A stretch of DNA of 64,000 nucleotides, taken from Parabacteroides johnsonii DSM 18315 (GTDB lineage Bacteria > Bacteroidota > Bacteroidia > Bacteroidales > Tannerellaceae). The notes beneath the pieces were generated by a model. The model made no database searches. It was not told where the DNA came from and worked only from the letters and a program-made list of their open reading frames with translations. Of the stretch, positions 15,945-24,800 are shown one piece after another. A program made the position numbers and the translations under genes. The stretch lies in contig NZ_CP102285.1 in the NCBI RefSeq assembly GCF_025151045.1, forward strand, positions 1,302,001 to 1,366,000. The letters are read 5' to 3'. The first letter of the stretch is position 1, and each line of letters opens with the position of its first letter.

Positions 15945-17041
15945 TGAGGATGCTGAAATATTTGTTGGAGAAGGAGTTCAAGCAGATCAAACGGGACCGT
16001 TTCCTGCCCCGTATCATCTTCCTGTTGCCGGTCATACAACTGATGGTCCTTCCTTTTGCCGCTAATTTCGAGATGCGGAATATCAATCTGAGTATTGTCG
16101 ACAACGACCATACTGTCCTTTCCCGGAGGCTGACAGAGAAAGTTCTTTCTTCCGGCTACTTCCGTCTGGCGGATGTTTCGCCCCGCTATGACGAGGCTTT
16201 AGCTTCCATCGAAAGCAACGCCGCCGATATCATCCTCGAAATCCCGTCCCGTTTTGAAGAACGGTTGGGGCGGGAGGGAACGGCCGAGCTTCTGATTGCC
16301 GCCAATGCAGTGAACGGGACGAAGGGGGGAATCGGCAGTTCCTACCTCGCGTCCATCATCCAGGATTTCAATCAGGAGAAGAGTCTTTTGCCCGTATCGG
16401 CCGGAGAGGGCGGAATCCGTGTCACGAACCTGTTCAACCCGCATCTGAATTATAAGAACTATATGGTTCCTGGTATCATGGCCTTCCTGCTGACGCTTAT
16501 CGGAGGTTTCCTTTCCGCCCTGAACATCGTGAGCGAAAAGGAGAAAGGAACGATCGAACAGATCAACGTGACACCTGTCCCGAAAGCTCTGTTCCTGCTC
16601 TCCAAGCTGATACCGTTTTGGGTGATCGGTCTTATCCTGCTCACGATAGGCGCCTGTATTGCCTGGCTTGTCTACGGGTTGTTGCCGGTGGGCAATATGG
16701 GGATCATCTATTTGTTTGCGGCCGTCTACCTGATAGCGTTTACCGGCTTCGGTCTGGCGATCTCGTCCGTCTCGTCCACCCAGCAGCAGGCGATGTTCAC
16801 GGCTTTCTTCTTTATGATCATTTTTGTCCTCCTGAGCGGTATGTTCACACCGGTCAGCAGTATGCCGGTCTGGGCGCAGGAACTGACACGTATCAATCCG
16901 CTCCGCTATTTAGTCGAAGTGATGCGGATGGTTTATCTGAAAGGCAGCACTTTGTCAGACCTCACCGGGCACTTCATTGCCGTTTGCCTGTTTGCTGTGT
17001 TCTTTAACATATTGGCTATCGTCAGCTACAAGAAGAGTTGA
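15944..17041 (+). CDS. ABC-2 type permease 2 (YbhR-like)
   Basis: A 365-residue permease with the same layout as permease 1: a first helix (IIFLLPVIQLMVLPFAANFE), a periplasmic domain (residues about 45-175), then five helices with LSALNIVSEKEKGTIEQINV and LLSGMFTPVSSMP. Start and stop of neighbours touch (TAATGA at 15942-15947), so it is translationally coupled. It completes the TetR-TolC-HlyD-ATPase-ATPase-permease-permease operon. Its stop codon merges with a GAAAGTTGAAAG repeat. Confidence 0.9.
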   Translation: MRMLKYLLEKEFKQIKRDRFLPRIIFLLPVIQLMVLPFAANFEMRNINLSIVDNDHTVLSRRLTEKVLSSGYFRLADVSPRYDEALASIESNAADIILEIPSRFEERLGREGTAELLIAANAVNGTKGGIGSSYLASIIQDFNQEKSLLPVSAGEGGIRVTNLFNPHLNYKNYMVPGIMAFLLTLIGGFLSALNIVSEKEKGTIEQINVTPVPKALFLLSKLIPFWVIGLILLTIGACIAWLVYGLLPVGNMGIIYLFAAVYLIAFTGFGLAISSVSSTQQQAMFTAFFFMIIFVLLSGMFTPVSSMPVWAQELTRINPLRYLVEVMRMVYLKGSTLSDLTGHFIAVCLFAVFFNILAIVSYKKS

Positions 17042-17109
17042 AAGTTGAAAGGTGAAAGTTGAAAGTTGCTTTGCGTTGCTATTTTCACTTTCACCTTTCA
17101 CCTTTCAAC
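17038..17109. repeat. GAAAGTTGAAAG hairpin repeat (intergenic)
   Basis: GTTGAAAGTTGAAAGGTGAA and following units pair with CTTTCACCTTTCACCTTTCA around a GCTTTGCGTTGC loop. It begins in the stop codon of permease 2 and could act as an mRNA 3' hairpin, though it lacks a T tract. Confidence 0.75.
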
Positions 17110-17178
17110 TATAATGTGTTTTACGACATACTTAACTAATTTTTACAAACATCCTGCCTTCGTTTCTTCTCACTCTTT

Positions 17179-17215
17179 TATATTTGATTCAAATCTGAAA
17201 CAATATTTCAAATAT
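17179..17215 (+). promoter_or_regulatory. IclR-gene promoter with two palindromes
   Basis: TATATTTG (17179-17186) is a perfect -7 box. Two odd-length palindromes, ATTTGA-T-TCAAAT (17182-17194) and ATATTT-C-AAATAT (17203-17215), cover the -7 box and the start region. IclR proteins often repress their own gene, so these are candidate operators. No clear -33 box is present. Confidence 0.5.
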
Positions 17216-18023
17216 GGAAAGCGTTATTCCAAATATGGAAAAAGCAGAAGAGAACTACAAGGTTCCGAATCTCGAAAAAGGGATCGCTGTACTTGAGTAC
17301 TTGTCGCTTCACACCCAGGGTGAGACGCTTCAGGATATCAAGTCCGCCCTTGATATTTCGCAGACCACGGCCTACCGTATTTTAAATACGTTGGTCCGTC
17401 TGGATTATTTGATTTATAATGAAGATACAAAACGGTACAAGTTATCCCGTAAATTGCTAACTTTGGGATTCAGATCACTGAACGAACACAATTTGTTGGA
17501 AACTGTTTTGCCTCGTTTACGCGATTTGCGCGATCAGGTAAAAGAGACGGCATGCTTCGGCGTGCTGGGAGACCGGAAAGGTATCTTTATCGAGCAGGCA
17601 CAGGGACATCATACGTTCCGTTTTATCCTCTCGCCGGGGAAACCTTTCGATTTGCATTGTTCGGCTCCGGGAAAGGCGATCATGGCGTATCTGCCGAATA
17701 CAGTCCGGGACCGGTATTTGTCTTATATGGAATTTACACGCTACAACGCCCGGACTATTACTACACGTGACGCTTATCTGGAGGAACTTGAAAGAGTCCG
17801 GAAATTGGGCTATGCTATGGATAACGAGGAAGAGTTGAACGGTGTGATTTGCATCGGGGCGCCTATCTTTAATTATACGGGTTATCCCTGCGGGGCAATC
17901 TGGATCTCAGGTCCGAAGGACCGACTGTCGAAAGAGGTCGTACGGGCTTCGGCAGACTGTATAAGGAAAGTGGCCCAGACGATTTCTCTTGAGTTGGGAT
18001 ATAGTAAAGCAAAAAAAATATAA
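17214..18023 (+). CDS. IclR-family transcriptional regulator
   Basis: A 269-residue regulator: winged-helix domain at about residues 20-80 (VLEYLSLHTQGETLQDIKSA, then ISQTTAYRILNTLVRLDYL) and IclR effector domain from about 95 to 262 (CFGVLGDRKGIFIEQAQGHH, SAPGKAIMAYLP, YAMDNEEELNGVICIGAPIF). Two in-frame starts exist (17214 and 17235), each in a CAAATATGGAAA copy. Only 6 bp separate it from the cytochrome gene at 18030, so it is likely the first gene and local regulator of the redox/catabolic operon, sensing a small organic acid or sugar derivative. Confidence 0.9.
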   Translation: MESVIPNMEKAEENYKVPNLEKGIAVLEYLSLHTQGETLQDIKSALDISQTTAYRILNTLVRLDYLIYNEDTKRYKLSRKLLTLGFRSLNEHNLLETVLPRLRDLRDQVKETACFGVLGDRKGIFIEQAQGHHTFRFILSPGKPFDLHCSAPGKAIMAYLPNTVRDRYLSYMEFTRYNARTITTRDAYLEELERVRKLGYAMDNEEELNGVICIGAPIFNYTGYPCGAIWISGPKDRLSKEVVRASADCIRKVAQTISLELGYSKAKKI

Positions 18024-18029
18024 TATACC

Positions 18030-19805
18030 ATGAACACACGAAAATACATGTTTAAAAACTCACTGGTGGCTTGTTTTGCCTGCTGTTGCCTCTCCTTTGC
18101 TTCAGCAGGCAACCCACCATTCTTCCCGACAGATGTCGTGACGAATGCCAAAGGTGAGTTGTTGATGACGGATAAGGGGGTAAAGCGGGTTGATGTTTTT
18201 TCGCCTGATGGTAAGACATTGCTGCGCTCTTTCCCGATGGACGAGCCGCCTACCGGTATCCTTGTGGATGGCGATAAGGCGTATGTGACTACATTCGGGA
18301 CGACAGGCCATTTACAGATCCTGTCGCTCGAATCGGGAAGGGTAGAGGCTTCCATTCCGACCGGTTCGGGAGCATGCCATCCGATGTTCGGTCCGGACAA
18401 GAAGCATATATATGTATGTAACCAGTTCCAGACCACGATCTCCGAAATCGATCCGGTGGCCCGTAAGGTGATGCGTACGGTGAAGGTGTTGCGCGAACCG
18501 AAGTCCGCCGTGTTCAGCAAGGACGGCAAATATATGTTTGTCACGAACTTCCTCCCTGCACAGCGGGCTGATCTCGATTATGTGGCCGCTTGTGTCTCCG
18601 TCATCGAAATGGATGGTTTCACGAAGGTGAAGGACATCCAGTTGGCAAACGGAAGCAACGCCCTCCGCGGAATCTGTATAACGCCCGACGGCAAATATAT
18701 ATATGTATCTCATAACTTAGGGCGTTTCACCGTTCCTACTTCTCAGTTGCAGCAGGGATGGATGAACACGAGTGCTTTCAGTGTGATCGATGTCGACAAG
18801 CAGGAGTTCCTGGGAGCCATCGTCGTGGATGAGCCCGAACGGGGTGCGGCCGGTATCTGGAGTATTGCCTGTAACGAAGAGTCTGTCTTCATCTCCCATT
18901 CGGGAACACACGAGGTCAGCGTGATCGACCATAAGGCGATGTTGGAGAAGTTCCTGAACTATCCCAATAAGGCGGTGTTGGATTACGACCTGACTTTCTT
19001 ATACGGCCTTCGCGAACGTATCCCGCTGGAGGGGAACGGTCCTCGTAATATGATCCTGAACGGTGATAAGCTGATTATCCCGACTTACTTTGCCGATGTC
19101 CTGAACATAATGGATATCAATACGAACGAAGTGACGTCGGTCGAACTGAATCCCGGACGCGAAGAAACGGCTGAAAACAAGGGCGAACGCTACTTCAACG
19201 ATGCTTCGCACTGCTTCCAGAACTGGCAGAGCTGTAACGGCTGCCATCCGGGAGATGCCCGGACGGACGGTATGAACTGGGATTTGATGAACGACGGTGT
19301 CGGCAACTCCAAGAACTGCAAGAGCATGCTCTTTAGCCATGTGACTCCTCCCAACATGATTTCCGGTATCCGTGAACATGCAGAACGGGCTGTGCGGGCC
19401 GGCTTTAACTTTATCCAGTTTTATGATGTTTCCGAAGAAGATGCCGTTTGTGTGGATGCCTACATGAAATCACTTCGTCCCGTGCCCAGTCCTTACTTGG
19501 TGAACGGCGAGTTGTCTGATTTGGCAAAGGAAGGGCAGAAGGTTTTCGAAAAGTTGAAATGCGGGGAATGCCATAGCGGTGTCTACTATACGGATATGAA
19601 ATACCACCGTATCGGTGAAGATATAGAGTTCGAAAAAGGTTGGGATACTCCGACTTTGCGTGAGGTGTGGCGTACGGCTCCTTATTTGTTCGACGGACGT
19701 GCCGCTACCATGAAAGAGGTGTTCAGTGTCCATAAGCACGGCATCGAGAAAAAAGTCTCAGAGAAAGATATCGAAGCATTAACCGAATATGTGAACTCTT
19801 TATGA
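18030..19805 (+). CDS. Periplasmic beta-propeller di-heme c-type cytochrome
   Basis: A 591-residue exported protein with a Sec signal peptide (ending about SFASAGN). Residues about 30-390 form YVTN-type propeller repeats (ICITPDGKYIYVSHNLGRF, AVFSKDGKYMFVTNFLPA). The C-terminal part has two CxxCH haem sites, CNGCH (402-406) and CGECH (511-515), and the segment TLREVWRTAPYLFDGRAATM with a later HG, typical of MauG/di-haem peroxidase-like domains. It would carry out periplasmic electron transfer or oxidation of an unknown substrate. It overlaps the next gene by four bases. CcsBA, needed to attach its haems, is encoded downstream. Confidence 0.9.
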   Translation: MNTRKYMFKNSLVACFACCCLSFASAGNPPFFPTDVVTNAKGELLMTDKGVKRVDVFSPDGKTLLRSFPMDEPPTGILVDGDKAYVTTFGTTGHLQILSLESGRVEASIPTGSGACHPMFGPDKKHIYVCNQFQTTISEIDPVARKVMRTVKVLREPKSAVFSKDGKYMFVTNFLPAQRADLDYVAACVSVIEMDGFTKVKDIQLANGSNALRGICITPDGKYIYVSHNLGRFTVPTSQLQQGWMNTSAFSVIDVDKQEFLGAIVVDEPERGAAGIWSIACNEESVFISHSGTHEVSVIDHKAMLEKFLNYPNKAVLDYDLTFLYGLRERIPLEGNGPRNMILNGDKLIIPTYFADVLNIMDINTNEVTSVELNPGREETAENKGERYFNDASHCFQNWQSCNGCHPGDARTDGMNWDLMNDGVGNSKNCKSMLFSHVTPPNMISGIREHAERAVRAGFNFIQFYDVSEEDAVCVDAYMKSLRPVPSPYLVNGELSDLAKEGQKVFEKLKCGECHSGVYYTDMKYHRIGEDIEFEKGWDTPTLREVWRTAPYLFDGRAATMKEVFSVHKHGIEKKVSEKDIEALTEYVNSL

Positions 19806-20896
19806 ATTATTGCGATAAAATACATTATAATATCTATACGACCGGGCTGGCTACCTTTGGTGAGATGGTAGACGCCCTGCTGGCACAGTTGCCTGGGGAC
19901 GAGCAGATCCTCCGTCTGGCATTCTTCGGCATGCCGAGCGACAACGAGCAATATGTCTCCCGTCGTATCATGCTGCGCGAGAAGATCCGTAAATCCTACG
20001 GGAATCATGAACCGGTTCTGAGCTACGTTTCACAGCCTCCTCTGAATGCCGGATTGATCCTGGAGGTCCATAGCTACAAAGCGAACGAAGACGATCATAT
20101 CACCTTCCGCCGTCATGGTGGTTTCCCGTATGTCATGCTGGAAAATGCCGACGGCCGTTTCCTCTTTGCCGGAGGTTTCCACGGAGATGTGATAAACTTC
20201 GGTATCCAGCAACAGTCTGCCGAGGTGTTCCATATGATGGGAGAGGTGATGCGCCGGGAAGGTTTCCCCATAAACAGCATCATCCGCCAGTGGAACTATA
20301 TCGAGCAGATCACCCGCTTCGACGGGCCTGACCAGCATTACCAGATGTTCAACAACGCCCGCGCCGATTTCTATGGAAAGACGGACTGGAACAACGGTTA
20401 TCCGGCTGCTACCGGTATCGGAGCCAACTTGGGTGGTATCCTGGTCGACTTGGATGCAGCCGTATTCGCCCGCCCCGAATGTTACGCCACACCGATCGAC
20501 AATAAGTTGCAGATAGCTGCCCATGCCTATTCGGACCAGGTCCTCGAAGCTGCCCAGCAGAAGAAGGCGACACCTAAGTTCGAACGGGCCAAGAGCATGA
20601 CTTTCGATGGCCGTCGGATCGTCTACATTTCCGGTACGGCCGCTATCCGCGGAGAAGAAAGCCTGGTAGGGGTAGGACTCGGACGCCAGCTCCATATCAC
20701 GATGGAAAACATCGATCAGCTGATCGGTAAAGCGAAGCTGAAAATGCTGCGTGTCTATCTGAAAGAGAAATCCTTCTATGAGGAAGCACGCGAACTGCTG
20801 GAAGGATATAATTTGAATATCCCCATATCTTATATGTGGGCGGACGTTTGCCGGGATGAGTTATTGATCGAAATAGAAGGGATCGCCATCGAATAA
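19802..20896 (+). CDS. Rid/chorismatase-like protein
   Basis: A 364-residue cytoplasmic protein without signal peptide. The C-terminal part (from about residue 255) has YISGTAAIRGEESLVG and LRVYLKEKSFYEEARELL, resembling the YjgF/RidA trimer fold. The N-terminal part, with NNGYPAATGIGANLGG (about residues 199-214), recalls FkbO/Hyg5 chorismatases, which are double YjgF-like proteins. It might hydrolyse a reactive enamine/enol-type intermediate or an enol ether. The ATG overlaps the stop of the propeller-cytochrome gene (ATGA, 19802-19805), so synthesis of the two is coupled. The substrate is unknown. Confidence 0.7.
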   Translation: MNYCDKIHYNIYTTGLATFGEMVDALLAQLPGDEQILRLAFFGMPSDNEQYVSRRIMLREKIRKSYGNHEPVLSYVSQPPLNAGLILEVHSYKANEDDHITFRRHGGFPYVMLENADGRFLFAGGFHGDVINFGIQQQSAEVFHMMGEVMRREGFPINSIIRQWNYIEQITRFDGPDQHYQMFNNARADFYGKTDWNNGYPAATGIGANLGGILVDLDAAVFARPECYATPIDNKLQIAAHAYSDQVLEAAQQKKATPKFERAKSMTFDGRRIVYISGTAAIRGEESLVGVGLGRQLHITMENIDQLIGKAKLKMLRVYLKEKSFYEEARELLEGYNLNIPISYMWADVCRDELLIEIEGIAIE

Positions 20897-20898
20897 AC

Positions 20899-21004
20899 GT
20901 TTCATGGGCATGAAACAAAAGTTTCCTCGGCATGAAACAAAAGTTTCCTCGGCATGAAACAGTCGTTTCACCTTATGGAAACAAAAGTTTCTTCGGCAGG
21001 GAAT
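20899..21004. repeat. Array of 22-bp-period imperfect palindromes (array B)
   Basis: Five units start at 20899, 20921, 20943, 20965 and 20987. Each is GTTTC, eight bases, GAAAC (last one degenerate), followed by a 4-base linker, AAAA in most. Unit centres vary (ATGGGCAT, CTCGGCAT twice, ACCTTATG). The array starts right after the stop of the Rid-like gene. Units share the TTTC-N8-GAAA core with array A at 3236. Confidence 0.85.
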
Positions 21005-21048
21005 AGGTAAGGAACAAATAGTACTAACTAAATAAACAAGAGAAAAAA

Positions 21049-21810
21049 ATGAAAAAGAATCTTATGAAATCAGCCGTTATGGGAGCCCTTCTGCTTTCTA
21101 TGGCTGCCTGTACCGGCAAAACATCTACTGGCGAAGCTACCTGTTGCGCAGCGGCAGGCGAAGGACAATGTACCGAACAGTGCGGAAGCAACTGCAAGAA
21201 TGAATGTAACAACAATGCTAACTGTAAAATTAATAAAGAAATGAAGTATTCAAAGAAGTACACAAATGCCGATTTCTACAAAGACGGCAAGTTCCAACAG
21301 GATGTTGCTATGGAAGCAATGAAAGACATGTTCGCTTTCTATGGTGTTCCTTTCACCGAATTGATGGCTAAGGACATGTGGGTGACTGACTTCGGTCTGG
21401 GCGATTTTGAAAACGTAGGTATGGGAGGTATTTTCTGGATCAACGATCCTGAATACGGCTACTTCGCTCATGCGATCTACCTGCTTCCGGGACAGATGAT
21501 CCCCGAACATGCGCATGTAAAGACTAAATTTCCGGCTAAACATGAATCCTGGATGGTTGAAAAGGGATGGGTCTATAACTTCTCTGAAATTGGCGACGAG
21601 ACTCCGAACGCCCCTGCTATCCCCGCTACCCACGGTGCGATCAAGAGCAAAAACTTTGTCGTACAGAATGTAGGTGATGTTCTCCGCCTGAAAAAGCTGG
21701 AATCGTTCCACTTTATGATGGCTGGTCCTGAAGGTGCTATTGTTGATGAATGGGCATGCTACCACGATAATGACGGCTTGCGCTTCACCAATACGAAAGC
21801 TGCGTTATAA
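21049..21810 (+). CDS. Cys-rich cupin lipoprotein, sugar-isomerase-like
   Basis: A 253-residue lipoprotein: the signal peptide ends in SMAAC with Cys21. Residues 32-59 hold seven more cysteines with regular spacing (CC, then C-x3-C-x3-C-x3-C-x5-C). The rest is a cupin with PGQMIPEHAHVKTKFPAKHE (H154, H156, H165, E166 as likely metal ligands), resembling D-lyxose ketol-isomerase-type sugar isomerases. An exported sugar-isomerase-like cupin is unusual. It lies between the Rid-like gene and the multidomain haem protein, 28 bp upstream of the latter. Function in isomerising a sugar is an inference. Confidence 0.75.
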   Translation: MKKNLMKSAVMGALLLSMAACTGKTSTGEATCCAAAGEGQCTEQCGSNCKNECNNNANCKINKEMKYSKKYTNADFYKDGKFQQDVAMEAMKDMFAFYGVPFTELMAKDMWVTDFGLGDFENVGMGGIFWINDPEYGYFAHAIYLLPGQMIPEHAHVKTKFPAKHESWMVEKGWVYNFSEIGDETPNAPAIPATHGAIKSKNFVVQNVGDVLRLKKLESFHFMMAGPEGAIVDEWACYHDNDGLRFTNTKAAL

Positions 21811-21838
21811 TAAGTAATACCACCTTATAATTTATTAC

Positions 21839-24800
21839 ATGAACAAATACTATTTATTAGTATCACTCCTTCTGTCTTCTTCTGTTATGGTATCCGCCGG
21901 ACCCAAGCAGAAGAAGGCGGAAACGTGGATTGATGCTTCTGTCAAAGCTAAAACGGAATTACAGGCAAAGCTGAAGAAATCCGGAATGCCCGTCATCTCT
22001 ACCTGGGTGAAGCATAAGGCGAAAGCCGAACCTTTCGTGGTAGACTTGAAAGGTGTGGATAAGCTGGTGCTTGTAACGGCCGGAGGTCCTGACGGTACGG
22101 ATTATGACCAGGCTGTATGGGCAAACGCCCGTTTGATCAAGGCCGATGGTACGGCCGTATGGTTGGACGAAGTTCCTTATGAATATGGTGTTGCGGGTTG
22201 GGCGAAGCCTAAGATGAACACAAATGCCTACGATCATGAGATCGTGATCGCCGGAAAGGAATACAAGCACGGTGTGTTCTGTCATGCGAACGGTACGTTA
22301 GTATATCCGGTGGGGGGCCAGTATGTCCGTTTCGAAGCCGAAGTCGGTATCGACGATACTTCAAGCGGCGGAAGCGTGTTCTTCCAAGCATTGAATACGG
22401 TTCCGAACTTTGTGGCGGAAGAACTGAACAACAAGTATCCGGAAGAAATCGGTATGCTGGGCGCTGTACTGGACGGCCTGGATACCTGGCTGATCACCCC
22501 GGATGCCTCGGTTGAAAAGCAGGCTGCGGATAATGCGATCGCCCGGTTGAAGGACGGTGCCTACTATTCGAATGTGGCAAAACAGATCGCAAATGAGAAA
22601 GACCTCAATACCCAGATTCGCAAATATCTCGAGCTGGTGGAGAAAGTACAGGATCTGTACACGCTTCAGAGCGATCTGGAATGGCTGAACGTCGAGGCTG
22701 TCAAATTGGCTTTCGCCGATATGAAGAAGCAGAAAGGCTACGACGCCGCCAAATACGAACCGATGCTGAACGAACTGGTACAGCTCGAAAAGAAAGGTTT
22801 CAAAGGTATCTACAACGGTGACGAACAGGCCATCGCCGATGCCAAGAAAGCATTGGAATGCAAACGTGCCATCTTGCTGGCAAACCCCTTGCTGGATGCC
22901 GACAAGATCGTGGCCGCCCGCTTCAAGGTCGGTTCGAAGGCACACCAGATCATGACTCCCTCTTTGGGAACCCAGGCGAATAACTGGAGTAACCAGGAAT
23001 CTGCCGGTCGTGAAGGCTTTGATGCCGAGATCGTCGAACTCTCCAACCTGCGTGGCGATATACAGATGCGTCAGGTCTACAAACCGAAGAACGGTTCTTC
23101 CATCGCCGACCTGAAGCTACATTGGGACGGCGACCGCGTGATGTTCACACAGACACAGGACGACAAGCGTTGGAACGTGTTTGAAGTGAAGCTGGATGGA
23201 ACAGGCTTCAAGCCACTTGTGGAAAACGACGAGCCGGATCTGGAGTTCTACGATGGTACTTACTTGCCTGACGGTCGTGTGATCGCTATCTCCAACATCG
23301 GTTACCAGGGTGTGCCCTGCGTAAACGGCGATGACGCTGTCGGCAATATGGTACTCTATAATCCGAAGGATAAGAGCATGCGCCGTCTGACATTCGACCA
23401 GGATGCCAACTGGAATCCGGTCATCATGAATAACGGTCGTGTGATGTACACCCGCTGGGAGTACACCGACCTGACTCACTATTATTCCCGTATCGTCATG
23501 CATATGAATCCGGACGGAACGGAAAACAAAGCCCTCTACGGTAGCGGCGCGATGTTCCCGAACAGTACGTTCGACATACAGCCGTTGCCCGGTCACGGTT
23601 CGGCGTTTGTCGGAATCATCTCCGGTCACCATGGTGTGGCACGTTCAGGCCGTATGATCATCTTCGATCCGACCAAGGGACGTAAGAGCACAGCCGGTAT
23701 GGTACAGGAAATCCCTCACCGCAACCGTCCGATCAAGGAAGAGATTAAAGATGAGTTAGTAAACGGTGTCTGGCCGCAGTTCATCAAACCGACTCCGCTG
23801 AACGACAAATACTTCCTGGTTGCAGCCAAGTTAGATCCGCATGCTTTGTGGGGACTTTACCTGGTGGACGTTTACGACAACGTGACCTGTCTGATGCAGG
23901 CAGAAGGCGAAGGCTATATCAGCCCGATCCTGGTGCGTGAAACAAAGACTCCTCCGTCTATTCCCGACCGTGTGAAACTGAATGAAAAGGAAGCGACCTT
24001 CTTTATCCAGGACATCTACGAAGGAGAGGGGTTGAAGGGTATTCCTCGCGGAACGGTCAAGTCACTGCGTCTGCATGCTTACGAATATGCGTATGTGAAG
24101 ACTCGCTCCGACCATAACTGGCACGGAATCCAGTCCGGTTGGGATATCAAACGTATGTTGGGTACGGTTCCTGTCGAAGAAGACGGTTCCGTGATCTTCA
24201 AAGCTCCGGCCAACACTCCGATATCCATCCAGCCTTTGGACAAAGACGGCGTGGCTATCCAGTGGATGCGTAGCTGGGTGACCGGTCAGCCCGGTGAAGT
24301 GGTTTCCTGTATCGGTTGCCACGAAGACCAGAACCAGATCGCGATCCCGAAGCGTGTGATTGCTTCGCAGAAAGCTCCGTCTGCTTTGACGTTGCCCGAA
24401 GGTGGCACCCGTTCTTTCACGTTCGATCTGGAAGTGCAGCCGATCCTGGATCGCGCTTGTATCGCCTGTCATAACGGTGAAGGAAAAGCGTTCGACTTGC
24501 GTGGTGGTAAGAAAGATGATAGGGGCTATGGTACTTCCTACCTGAACCTGCATCCGTATGTGCACCGTCAGGGAGGTGAAGGCGATATGGTTGTTTTGCA
24601 GCCGTATGAATATCATCCGAACACGAGCGAACTCGTCCGCCTGTTGAAAAAAGGCCATCACAACGTGAAGCTGACCGACAAGGAATGGAAGACGCTTTAC
24701 AACTGGATCGACTATAATGCTCCCGACAAAGGTTACTTCAACGCGAATGTCCTGACGATGCTTCCTTATAAAGGATTCGACCAGATCAAGCGTCGTAAGG

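Noticed and set aside
20899-21004. CRISPR array
   Set aside because: Repeat plus spacer is only 22 bp, each unit is palindromic and no cas genes are present.
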